A program made the translations under genes and the position numbers. A stretch of DNA of 64,000 nucleotides from Isoetes taiwanensis. Lineage: Eukaryota; Streptophyta; Lycopodiopsida; Isoetales; Isoetaceae. The notes beneath the pieces are model-generated. The model made no database searches. It had not been told where the DNA came from and saw only the letters and a list, made by a program, of their open reading frames with translations. Within the stretch, counting starts at the first letter, position 1; each line of letters opens with the position of its first letter. The DNA is taken from NCBI GenBank assembly GCA_021234155.1, contig JAJEKV010000005.1, forward strand, positions 620,001 to 684,000, read 5' to 3'. Positions 1 through 9,632 of the stretch are shown here, piece after piece.

Positions 1-684
1 CAACCTAAATTTGTGCATAGGTCCAAGACAACTGTGCATCAAGAAGGCATCCAATGCCCCCACATTAACCCATTTACTAGAAATAATTTTTTAATTGCTT
101 ATATGTGAAGCCCTTTCATTTGGGTTAGGCTTGTGGGATATACGCCAGCAATAACCATTGGTTTTTTTTTCAAGGGTTCACGGTTCACTTCCTTCCGGAT
201 CTGCCCTAAACCTGAAGTCGCCAGCAAGAGTGGTACATGTTCCTTCCTATGCATGCGAATTCTGCTAGGAGCAGAAAAGATGCTTTTTATACATATATTT
301 GCCTAATTTGGTTGCATGGCCTTTTTGGGTTGGCCTTTTTTTTGATCTCAGTATCGGCTATTTAAAGCGAGGACTTTATGTATGCAATCCCCGATTTGTT
401 CCAATCTGTTTTGTAATATAAGTGTTCATGTTTTGTATCAGGAAGTTTTGTCTTAGAGCCCTTCCAAATCAAAACAGTGATAATACAAATACACATCCAA
501 TCTGATATTTCCAAACCAGAACAGGGATATTTGTTTTATTCAAGAAAAAAGAACAGTACAATAGAAGTCCAAAATTTGACTTCAAAAATTAACTGTTTGT
601 TGATGATGCAGCAGCAAACATCAAGAACTTAATAACAAAGATACATCATAGTCGCACACAATATAAATCGGACCCTTCGACTGT
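1..684. other. no gene seen
   Basis: AT-rich sequence with no coherent reading frame, RNA gene or repeat that I can recognise. It is the 3' flank of the minus-strand transposase-like gene that follows. Confidence 0.5.
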
Positions 685-751
685 TTGTTTCACTTAAAGC
701 TTCAAGTACAGGGGCGCAACACTAACTACATTCCAACCGTGAATCGAATAT

Positions 752-1920
752 TTAATCCTCTTCGTCTGATAGCACATCAGGGAGATTGTCTAAAATCTTT
801 TCACTGTCAGCTTCACAAAGTTTGTAAACAACCTGGTTTCCTTTCAGCCTATGTTTTGCTTGTGCCATATCAAGTCTTATTGAGCAAACTTGGGTAGCAT
901 AAACAATGCCTTTTGGCTCATTAGAACATAAAGTGTAACCTGTAAGCGATCTTGGGACTTTTTTGTAGTAAGTTCCCTCCAAAACTTCTTCCCCTTTATA
1001 AAACCAATTCCCATAGCTTCAAAATCTGTCTGAACCACATATTTCTCTTTCGTACACAATAATATCCAAAATAAAGTGTCCTCATCATTGTCCTTTGGAG
1101 CTGCGACAGCGAAGTTATCTCCTTCCCTTACCAAATCACTCAACACAGCTGCATCTCCAGAAAATAGAGCTCTTTCAGATCTGCGCAACTCGTATTCATC
1201 AGCTATAGCCTTGCTTGGCTCAACAACTACGACATATTCCTTGTTCAGACACTTCTCCCATTGTGCATCAAGGCAATATGCACAAAAACAAGATAAACGC
1301 CTTATATGCAATTGCGTAGGAGATGCTAAGTCAAATGCATGCACATAATGAATGTTCCTCGTGTCCTCCACAGTCTCAGCACCCCATGCATTCTTTCTAT
1401 CCACATTTTTCACTTCCCAAAATGACCTTCTTACTGGTTTCTTGTTCACACTTGAAGATGGAGCAACAACAGTGAAATTCTCCCTGGCTATATTCACAAT
1501 ATCAGCAGCACATTCTACTTTTACAGACTGTGATCTCTTCATCATCTCCCTTAGCCACCGTTTCAACTCTGCAGCCTTCCCATCATGCTCCCCTTTGCCG
1601 TGATTGGAGCCGAAAAAATTCCACATCATTTCAATGAGTGTCTCATGAGAATACCTTCCTACAAAATAGAATGGCCGGGCAGCTTTGAATTGGGATGCAG
1701 CTCCATCTGAAAATACCCAATGCTTTTTTGGATGTATGCCCTGTTCTTTCATGAATTCGTGATGCATCATAAATGCATCTTTGGACTTAACAAGTGTGTC
1801 ATGTTTTGTATCATCAGATATATAGTAATGGGTGTCCTTGATGACATCACCGATGAAGGCTCCAAATAGTATGTGATTTGTACAAGAATGGTGACTGTTT
1901 GTTTGTTTGAACTTGTCCAA
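752..1920 (-). pseudogene. transposase-like protein, C-terminal portion (frameshifted)
   Basis: A 347-codon frame (877-1920) contains HWVFSDGAASQFKAARPF, followed about 15 residues later by W-NFFGSNHGKGEHDGKAAELKR. A D-G-x3-QFK...HGKGxxDG...KR signature recurs in a large family of uncharacterised, probably transposon-derived proteins. I recognise the pattern but not a formal family name, and the Asp residues suggest a DDE-type core. The frame breaks near its end. At the CCCC run 991-994 one extra base would join it to the 752-982 frame (EGTYYKKVPRSL...), which has the expected acidic C-terminus ending DNLPDVLSDEED. The annotated starts are internal exon edges, not true initiation codons. It is probably one gene with the two blocks upstream at 2143-2670 and 3175-3918. 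Loss of one G in a homopolymer could be decay or a sequence error. Confidence 0.6.
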
Positions 1921-2142
1921 GACGCAAATTGAACTTGAACTTGATCCCTACCCCAGAAACCTGAGGTTGTCTAACATATCCTAAAAGTTGCCATTTGTGC
2001 AAAGTCTACTACAGATACAATAACCCCAAAAGGGATCCCGGGGTTGTCTAGAAAACATATCCCTAAATCTTCAAAACATCGCTTGCCATTTGTGCCCCTA
2101 AAGTATATGTATCTTCAAGGAAACTTTGGGCCAATCTGGCTA

Positions 2143-2670
2143 TCAATCAATGTGTGCATAAGATCTTTTTTGGTTTTGTTTTCCTCCACGCATTTGGAGT
2201 ACTTTCTTGGGTTTCCCCCACTTATCCTTACCTCCTTCCTCATAATCCCAGTACTCCCAACTCACAAATCCTTCTTCGGACAACTCTAGAGGACACACAG
2301 GTAGCCGAGACACACCACACTGCTCACAATCTCCATAAATGCAATCTTTCTTGTGGAATTCTTGATTTTCTTCTTTAGGACACAATATGGATTGCCAGAG
2401 CTGAGTGGTTGACTTATACTTCTTAGTCTTGGCAGCACATAGTTGGCCTGTAGATTGGCATACCTCACATGCACAGGTGCAACATTCTACATGCATATTT
2501 CTAAGTGAATTTAAGCCATCCAAGAGCATCTGCAGTCTCACATGATGAATGCAACAACATGAATTGAACTGTTTCAATTTCATTACATACCATGGTTTTA
2601 GTTTTTCAAATGCTCTTTGGCCAATTGTAATTTGCGGGTGCTGCTCTTTGAATTTAATGAACATCTCTGA
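2143..2670 (-). CDS. transposase-like protein, middle exon
   Basis: The open frame follows a textbook 3' splice site: on the minus strand TTATGTTTTGCAG precedes the first codon (TCA) at 2670. It encodes a Cys-rich segment: LKPWYVMKLKQFNSCCCIHH, then C-T-C-A-C-EVC and CPLEL. The FEKLKPWYV...CCCIHH pattern fits the segment that normally precedes the D-G-x3-QFK core found at 877-1920, so this is an exon of the same minus-strand gene. Its downstream boundary with the next exon (about 1920-2140) is not resolved. The Cys/His residues look like a metal-binding knot, but this is inference. Confidence 0.5.
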   Translation of the reverse strand, partial: SEMFIKFKEQHPQITIGQRAFEKLKPWYVMKLKQFNSCCCIHHVRLQMLLDGLNSLRNMHVECCTCACEVCQSTGQLCAAKTKKYKSTTQLWQSILCPKEENQEFHKKDCIYGDCEQCGVSRLPVCPLELSEEGFVSWEYWDYEEGGKDKWGKPKKVLQMRGGKQNQKRSYAHID

Positions 2671-2694
2671 CTGCAAAACATAATCAAGAAATAT

Positions 2695-3160
2695 GTGAGT
2701 AACATGTCAAATAACAAGTACACATGAACATGTAACTCTACTCTAACTGCAACTATAAACTGCCACTGTAACTCACTATGACAACAGAAACACAAACTAC
2801 AAACATACAACCTGCAACTAATGGTCATAACTGCAACACCAACTGTAACTGCAACACCAACTGTAACTGCAACAAACATAATCACAAACTGCAACCACTG
2901 ACATAACTCGAACACTTGCTGAAACACTAACTGTAGTCTAACTATTTAACATGCTCTCGCAACACAAAACTGAAACTATGTAATGGAGCTCAAACACTAA
3001 GCGCAACATCAAGCTGCAGACTAACAACCTAAGTTGAATCTCGACCACCAACCTGCGCAAAGCTTCGAAATGTTTAAGTTGCATATTAAGAACTCGTACT
3101 TCAAACCTTAGCTGCAACACCAACTACATCTACATAAGCCGCAACAACAACTACATCTAC
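2695..3160. repeat. imperfect CAACTGTAACTGCAACAC minisatellite in an intron
   Basis: Purine/pyrimidine-skewed tract of degenerate repeats of the type CTGCAACACCAACTGTAA, clearest at 2828-2875 where two units are nearly identical and fading to both sides. It lies between the first and second exon blocks of the minus-strand transposase-like gene, so it is probably intronic. The open frames across it (2598-2927, 2938-3123) are compositional artefacts. Confidence 0.7.
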
Positions 3161-3174
3161 AAATGATGCACATA

Positions 3175-3918
3175 TCACCAAAAAAAATCAACAAAAGATA
3201 ATTTGCACCGAGTATCCTCCGGATAATGTGTAGCATGTTCCTCCTTCACATTTCTTTCCGGTTTTCCGAACTTCACATCCTTTGCATTAGGGGAAACTCT
3301 TGTATTTGTGTCCCAAAAACTTTGAACCAGTTCAATGACATATTTGTCAATTGAATCAAACCTCCGTGACCTTCTAAAATATACCCATCCCTCCTTATTA
3401 AACTCCACTTCTTTACGTTTTTTTCCTTGGTCAGCCGCAATACATCTAGGATGGACTCCCAAAACTTTTCCCAAACTTCTCTTGCTAATAGCTTGATTTA
3501 AAGTCTCCTTCCCAATAGACATGGCAAGTACACTTCTTCTTGCAGCCATAGAATCTAAACTACTAGATCCTTTTATAGTTTGAATAGATTCTCGAATGTT
3601 CTCAATCACATGGCTTTTGACTTCTGAATCCTTCAAGTGATCAGCAGTGACATCCTTCATTTCTTTGTGCTTCAAGAAATCATTTAGCACTTCCCTTTTA
3701 TCTTCCAAATCCATTTGACAAACTTGCCTTTTGAATGAGAACACTAGATTAGACACAATCTTTTGTTTACTCACTTGATTGGCATAAGCTTTGGACTCCA
3801 GCATCAAAGCATTCTTCTCTTCTTTTTTTCTCTTTCTTTGTTTCCTCTTCTTTAGAGTCTCCTGCTCTCTTGTCCTCTTCCTCTTTCCCATAAAGTTTCT
3901 TTGCTCCACTTCTTCCAT
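3175..3918 (-). CDS. transposase-like protein, N-terminal exon
   Basis: Begins with an ATG at 3918 and a strongly basic start (KRKRTREQETLKKRKQRKRK), a likely nuclear localisation signal or coiled coil. A helical region follows, then RRSRRFDSIDKYVIELVQSFW and TRVSPNAKDVKF...HATHYPEDTRC. A basic N-terminus followed by an R-D-I...E-x2-FW...SPNxKDV...H block matches the region N-terminal to the QFK/HGKG core in the same uncharacterised family. The frame ends around a possible donor in TTTG/GTGATATG near 3180, but its phase does not match the good acceptor at 2671, so an exon or a frame break may be missing. The poly(A) end of a LINE lies only a few bases upstream of the ATG, so the true 5' end may be displaced. 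Confidence 0.5.
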   Translation of the reverse strand: MEEVEQRNFMGKRKRTREQETLKKRKQRKRKKEEKNALMLESKAYANQVSKQKIVSNLVFSFKRQVCQMDLEDKREVLNDFLKHKEMKDVTADHLKDSEVKSHVIENIRESIQTIKGSSSLDSMAARRSVLAMSIGKETLNQAISKRSLGKVLGVHPRCIAADQGKKRKEVEFNKEGWVYFRRSRRFDSIDKYVIELVQSFWDTNTRVSPNAKDVKFGKPERNVKEEHATHYPEDTRCKLSFVDFFW

Positions 3919-4170
3919 CTTGTTTTTTTTTAATTGAAGGCCTGTATATTGATATATAGATAAAGTTACAAAATTTACTTTTTACAGGGAAGTATAACCC
4001 AGAACCTTAATAACTTAAGAGTTATTTTTATATAGAGTTTAAGGATAAAGATAAAGCGATCAGATCATGAGCTACTTTCGGTCCAAAATAAAGTGATGTC
4101 AGAATCTAGATTTCCCTGAAATCAGAAGGGAGCCCTGAGATTATAGTTCGTGATTTTTCTTCCTCTCCCC

Positions 4171-5239
4171 CTAACCATAATGGATAGGATGCAACAGGTG
4201 CATAAGCAAGATGCAGCTTTGGTCATGTTGAATCTTCCCCATCGTCTTTGGCGACATAGAAGGTCTCTTGAACGTCCGGAGGTTGGTCACAAAGCGGCAA
4301 TTACATAAGCACGGTTCCTCATGCCCTTGCGGGTTTGGCGGCCCAAAATCTTGATCCATTCCATGTTGGTTGTGGGATCCGTCTTCTTCCATTTGATTTT
4401 CCGAACCAATATGAAGATAATCCCTGCAAAAGCCAATGAGAAGAGTGTAAGATTAGATGGCGTCATTAATCCATTTAATATCATATGAAATGCGATAAGC
4501 GCCTCAGGGTGAATGATTTCATTATTAAAGATAAGCGTATTCCTTCCTTTCCACATCCTCCATAGAAGAATGTAGATTCTCCAGTCATTCGGGTTATGAG
4601 GCATGAAGAATTCTATGGAGCTCATAGAACAGAGGTTATAGCCCAGGAAATCTGAAGCTAACTCCAAGACCCATTCGGACCAAATACATTCCCCTGAACA
4701 GGTGGTTCTCGTCTTCTCTTTGTCCCAAGCATCTTGGACATACATCAGAGTCTGCCATCTACATTCTATATCTCTTGTGATTTGTGGCTAGAGCTTTGTG
4801 CCATAGCTGCCACATAAATGACTTTATCTTAGGGTAGATCGGGCTAGACCACATAAACTTCAAATTCCTCCTACATCTATCTCTATCTGTTTCCCCATTT
4901 CTCACGGATGGTCATTGAATTCTCCCTCATGAGAAACCTATAGGCCATCTTTCTTTGTTAGGGTGGTTACGCCATGATTATTCCGGTTATCATCCTCCCT
5001 CTCTCCTTTGGCCCCAGAATGCAGTATTGCGGATGTTGTTGTAGAGATTTTTTTACAGTTTTCTCCCTCCTCCGCGGGACTGAGTTTTCAAATGGTATGA
5101 TCCCATCTTCATTGTACATATCCCCGATTAGGTTTACTCCTTTGTTTCTCCAAAGCTTTGCACGATCCGGAAAATGACATGCTAAACATAAAAGGGGATC
5201 GTTAGTTAAAATGGGGGTTCGGAAAATAGATTGGTCCAT
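4171..5239 (-). pseudogene. LINE ORF2 C-terminal region
   Basis: Fragments at 4967-5239 (LWRNKGVNLIGDMYNEDGII) and 4287-4745 (W..W..LA......HNPNDWRIYILLWRMWKGRN) match the C-terminal domain found after RT in plant LINEs. There the conserved W-x2-WKxRN segment follows a zinc-binding region. Separate frames and stops between them show decay. A short fragment at 4171-4392 shares the last part in another frame. Confidence 0.7.
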
Positions 5240-5302
5240 GGATAAGCCTTTATCGTTAAATAAACCCTTTCGTCATATTCCAAGCTTTAATCCATTTCTT
5301 GA

Positions 5303-6534
5303 TTAAAGCTGGGGACGGACTTTGGTACGATAAATGGGAAGTAAATGGCATAAGGAAGAACAATTTTGACCACGCCTCCAACCAAAGGACCAACACTTGC
5401 TTAAATAGTGCGATGATGATGGATCTGGGATCGTGATCAAGTTATGGGCTGCCTTGAAAAAGTATTTATTTGCCGGGGCCATCCCCCGCTTTTCAATGTT
5501 TATTACTCCCAATCCACCATCCTTTTTCTTTTTGCAAAAGATACGCCATAGCCAGGAGTCCAAAGACCTTCTCTTTTTTTGGCCACAAGAGATGTACCTG
5601 CCAATTATACTTTGCAATTTGTTAGAAACCTTTTTTGGGGCAAGGATAACCGAGGACTGGTAAACATGTGATGAGGAAATGACAGAATTAGCTATAATTG
5701 CCCTTCCCTGCTTTGAGATATACTTCGAATTTAGGTTATCCACCTTTTTTTGAAATTTTTCTATAATATCAGCCCAAGTATCAGAAGGGCTACTTTTTAA
5801 AGCATAGGGTATTCCCAGAATTTTTGAGGGAGACGTAGGGGAGATATACTTACAGCCCAAAATGTCTGCCGTGTGCTCCCCCTTTACCTGATCCTTAGCC
5901 AAGACCTTTGATTTGATAGGGTTGATCCTGCAGCCTGAAACATCTCCAAAGGCTTCCAGAATTATCTGGGTATTGGTAATGGACTGAAGATCCATAGATA
6001 ACATAATAAAAGTGTCGTTTGCAAAGTGACCATTCAGGAATTGGTCAACTCCTTCATGGTTTTCTGGAAGATTTAGCCCTTGAATTAGATTGGAGTTCTT
6101 GGCCTCCTCCAATTTGCAATGGAGGGCCTCCATAATGATTAGGAAAAGGAAGGGGGCCAGGGGGCACCCTTGTTTTACCCCCTTTTCAAAGGAAAAAAAG
6201 GGATTTGCGGTCACCATTGATCGTAAGCAGAGGATCTTGAGTTGTTGAGAATAGCTTTAAAGATCTGAGTCACCTCTTCAGAAAAACCCATAGCCCTGCA
6301 GCATTTACCAAGGAAGCTCCAGCTGACTGTGTCGAATGCCTTTGTTATATCCAACTTTAGTAGGGCTATATCCTGCTTGGAATCCTTAGCCCAGTTGAGG
6401 CCAAGAATAGCTGTCACAACATTATCCAGAATGAATCTGTCCTTGAGATATGCAGCTTGAGAGGAACTTATAATTTTATCAAGGATAGGCTTGAGCCTTC
6501 TTGCAATCGTCCCTGAAATTAACTTGTAAACCAC
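5303..6534 (-). pseudogene. LINE reverse transcriptase core (inactive)
   Basis: Two overlapping frames joined by a frame change near 6211-6217. The upstream frame has the RT fingers/palm hallmarks SSQAAYLKDRFILDNVVTA and LKLDITKAFDTVSW, where the Asp is a catalytic residue. The downstream frame has GVKQGCPLAPFLF and then NGHFANDTFIML where the active-site F/YADD is expected. The first Asp of the pair is replaced by Asn, so this copy should lack polymerase activity. The thumb region follows (ILEAFGDVSGCRINPIKSK). The remainder of the ORF2-like product lies at 4171-5239. Confidence 0.85.
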
Positions 6535-6873
6535 ATTTGATAGGGAAATAGGCCTATAATCCGAGAACGATCTTTGGCATGTCCACCTTAGGAATCAATG
6601 CTATCAAACTTGTATTTATCCCGGCATCCGGACATTTCTTTTCCCCCGAACTTCGTTAGCCATATTTGTTATGCTATCCCCAAGTAAAGGCCAAGCCTTG
6701 AGGAAGAATTCCACCGGTAGACCATCGGGTTAGGGAGTTTTCCCCTTATCCATTTTCTGGCGGTTTGGAGAATCTCATTATTTGTGAAAGACCTATGGAT
6801 AGTGAGATTATCCTCCCCTTTGTCACTCTAGGCTGAATATTAATGAAACCATCCATCCTATTATTATGCACAA

Positions 6874-7260
6874 TCAGCCTTGGTTCCCATAATGTTGGTG
6901 AAGTGCTTTCGGTGGCTTTTGCTTAATTAGATCTTCCTCTACAATCACCTCATCCCCAACCTTTATATCAAAGATGTGATTTCTTTTTATTCTCCCTTTG
7001 GCTTTGGCAAAGAAGAACTTCGAACTGCACCTCTCATCATCCTTGATTTCCCTTATTTTGGCCTTAAGCCTCCATCCTTGTGCAATTTTGATCTCCTCTC
7101 TCTCGATGTCCGCTTTAATGCTGTCCTTCAGGTCCTCTGGAGCAGTAGAGAGAGATTCTCTCAGGTTAGTAAGCGTGGCTATTTTCTGTTGATGCACACT
7201 CTTCCCCCATTCTTTTAGCCAATTTTTTATGGCTTTGGAAACCACTATCCACCAAAACAT
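6874..7260 (-). pseudogene. LINE ORF2 fragment between endonuclease and RT
   Basis: A 128-codon frame reads KNWLKEWGKS...LTNLRESL...DIEREEIKIAQGWRLKAKIR..DDERCSSKFFFAKAKGR. The W-x-K-S-x-x-xW...G-D-xxSKFFF-x2-K pattern is the linker preceding the RT domain in plant L1 elements. It lies 5' of the RT fragment in the same orientation. Between 6535 and 6873 the coding frame is broken by a stop inside the PDGLPVEFF motif and by frame changes. Confidence 0.75.
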
Positions 7261-8110
7261 CCAACCCTTCTTCCATCTTGATTGCTCACAAACGCCACCT
7301 TCGCACCTATAATAGTCCCTGCTTACAAAATTAACGAGACGTAAGAAAGTATCATATAGAAAAGGAATTACATAGCGTAATACTTTAAGTCTTCAATATG
7401 CCAAAAAAAAAAAATCAGAATTCACCACATTAAACCGGATATATTTTTCATGCATGGCTCTTGAATGCATGCCGGATATAATTTTCTGGATGATTACAAG
7501 AAGGAAACCAAATCTACATGCAAATCAAACACAAAACAAAGAGAGCACTACAATCAATTTTAATTGCTAGAATGAGAATAATCTGTGATTAAAAGCAAAC
7601 TTTGAATGGCAACATACCCAAATTTTAGTCTTCAAACGAAATTTCAAGAGGCCTTACAATCTTGAAATTCGAATTTGATCTTCTGCAAATAATAAGAGAC
7701 CCGAAAAAATTTAAGGAAACCAAAGGTACATGCAAATAAAAAACAAAGCAAAGTCATGTCTATTGAAATCAAATTACAATGAAAGAAATCTTGGATTCAA
7801 AGCAAAGCAACATACCCGAAATTTTGTCTTCGAAAGAAAGTATGCAAAAAGGCTCTACATTCTTGTAAGGCCGAATTTGATCTTCTGTCAGACCCAAATC
7901 TTAGGAGAAAGTCCATACATTCTTCTTCATCAGTGATCAGTGATGGTGCACCGAAAATTCTCCCCCAAATTTTGAATTCTCTCGGGCGGGCGGTGGTGGT
8001 TGAAGCAAGAAACGAAAATAGGTAAGTGGCTAACTACCTTTCGAACTAATTTTCGAACTAATTAGGGGGGGACAGGGGGACAACTAAAATAAGACACTAT
8101 AGCATGCTTT
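7261..8110. repeat. diverged tandem duplication, about 210 bp x2
   Basis: No gene is seen. Two diverged direct copies lie at about 7497-7690 and 7711-7885. Both contain AGGAAACCAAA, TACATGCAAAT, GGCAACATACCC, AATTTT-GTCTTC and CGAATTTGATCTTCTG in the same order. A GC-rich CGGGCGGGCGG tract at about 7983 follows. The function is unknown. It could be part of an LTR or a 5' untranslated leader of a lost element. Confidence 0.55.
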
Positions 8111-8114
8111 AACC

Positions 8115-8192
8115 CTGGCGCTATGGCGCCATTTAGACCAATACATCATTTTTGTGGTGTATTTGGAACAGAATGGCGCCCTGGCGCCATTT
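8115..8192. repeat. two ATGGCGCCAT-type near-palindromes
   Basis: Near-palindromic elements lie at 8115-8134 (TGGCGC..TGGCGCCATTT) and 8171-8192 (AATGGCGCC/CTGGCGCCATTT). They belong to the dispersed family whose perfect form is AAATGGCGCCA followed by its own reverse complement, seen again at 12549-12905, 13402, 13637, 18450-18529 and as half-sites at 20330 and 20371. Confidence 0.7.
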
Positions 8193-8249
8193 GATCCAAG
8201 TGGGTGCCATGGGGCGATTTGGCTTAGCTCCATCACAAAATCTACACGA

Positions 8250-8325
8250 GGTGCCTATGTTATGCATTCTTGCTCCCATTGCTGTATATGTGTCAATAAG
8301 AGCAGGCATGCATAACATGGGCACC
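8250..8325. other. long near-perfect hairpin, miRNA-precursor-like
   Basis: The arm 8250-8275 (GGTGCCTATGTTATGCAT...) pairs with 8300-8325 (...ATGCATAACATGGGCACC). Over 26 positions there is one mismatch and two G-U pairs (plus-strand RNA), with a 24-nt loop. Weak complementarity continues outward. The size and near-perfect pairing would suit a plant microRNA precursor or a small foldback element. The arms match no microRNA I remember. Confidence 0.45.
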
Positions 8326-8345
8326 CCATGCCAACTTTGCAAGTG

Positions 8346-9412
8346 AAACCAAGGTTCTTAGTGTCCTAGCAGTATGAATGTCAGCATTTGAACACGCTAT
8401 ACACATGGCAGCAATCTTATATTATAATGTTATTGTGTAAGTGTTGGACCCAGCCCTAATTTGGGTGGCCCAGATTTGATGAAATCAATGGATGAAAACG
8501 GTTGTGGGTGATCAGATCTGCCGGAACAAGTGCTTTTGCTTGGCGATGGTAGCTCAGGCTCCAGCTTTGGCAACTGTCGCATCTTTTGTTTTGATCGCAC
8601 GCCCTAGATCCCGAGATTTGGCGGCCTAGATTTTCTCTTTGCACTGATGGCCATGGTCAGTCTAAAAAAGGGGCGAAAAAAAAATCCTCCTCATAAGGAT
8701 TTGTTGTTCCGCTCAATCTCTCACAATCTCTAGCCTTTATGAATCGCTCTTAAGCCCCTCGAGCTCTCCCGCAATCCCTAACATCGGTTATGGAAAGCAG
8801 GGGAGTATCTGTCTACATGGCCAAGCTTGGCGAGCAGGTTGAACGGTTGAAGAAATGGTTGAAGCCATGGAAAAGGTTGCAAAAATCGTAGTTATCAAAT
8901 AGCTTATTATTGAAGACCTCCTCTCTGCAGCTTACAAAAATGTCATTTCGTCTTCTACTTCTACGGATACTTGGCGATAATGACAATGGCTTAAGGTTTT
9001 TTTCTAGCGTGGACCATCGGTATGCAAAACTTAAAAATATTGTCATTGTTTTAGGCCATGTGTTAACCATAAGCATTTTGTTGTAGTTAACCACGGTGGA
9101 TATGGTTGCATAACCATGTTGCGTAAATCATTTCATCATCTCGGTTTTGCACTTTTTTATCGGTTCTTGGAATAAGCGATCTATATTTGAGCATGAGCTA
9201 ATCAATGTCGTAAGCTTTATCAAGTGCATTCTTTATTGTTCTAAGCTTACATCATATTGGTCTAAATGAATTCGCCAATCCAAATAAAGCATAGAAGGAA
9301 GCGGATTTAGATTTGCCTTCGAGCTGCGGACAACAAAGGTACATCATGATTAAATCTTGATAGTAGGTGATTTAGCTTTCTTGAAAACCCCGAGGCTTTC
9401 GGCTCAAGGGCA
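8346..9412. other. no convincing gene
   Basis: Open frames are short and lack motifs. TGTTGGACCCAGCCCTAATTT at about 8440 has the look of an LTR start (TG, then a GC-rich leader), but no partner repeat, primer site or coding domain is seen nearby. Confidence 0.4.
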
Positions 9413-9632
9413 ACCATGGCTTCTCCTAGCATTGCCTCCCCGGCTACCACAAATCAGAGCTGCTCCATTTTCTTCCCAACTTGCTATTAAAAGGTCCTAC
9501 GAATGTTTTCCCCGAAAAAAAAAAAAAAGGCCATGGCTTACGCTAACATTTGCTCTTGGCTACCACAAATGAGCTGCTTCATTCTCTTTCAAATTGCTAT
9601 TAAGAAGGCCCTATGAGCGTTTTTTCTTGAAA
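9413..9632. repeat. diverged tandem duplication, about 115 bp x2
   Basis: Both copies share CATGGCTT, GGCTACCACAAAT, GAGCTGC-TC, TTGCTATTAA and a terminal GAAAAAA tract in the same order. Copies span roughly 9413-9525 and 9530-9632. The A-rich ends suggest a processed or retro-inserted sequence copied in tandem. Confidence 0.55.

Larger units (their letters stand above)
3923..7260 (-). mobile_element. L1-type LINE retrotransposon, degenerate
   Basis: Minus-strand non-LTR element. The 3' end carries a typical plant LINE tail: TTTTGTAACTTTATC..., a GGCCTTC motif and nine A residues (3931 down to 3923). Going 5', there are reverse-transcriptase and C-terminal zinc-knuckle-region fragments in several frames: 4287-4745, 4967-5239, 5303-6217, 6211-6534 and 6874-7260. 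A stop (TAA, 6732-6730) interrupts the conserved P-x-PDGLPVEFF block. No endonuclease domain is seen, so the copy is 5' truncated or too decayed. The 5' limit is uncertain and may lie near 7320. Confidence 0.85.

Noticed and set aside
2598-3123. Val/Leu/Cys-rich minus frames
   Set aside because: They are translation of the CAACTGTAACTGCAACAC repeat in an intron.
8440-8700. Possible LTR starting TGTTGGACCCAG
   Set aside because: No second copy, primer site or element coding region was found.
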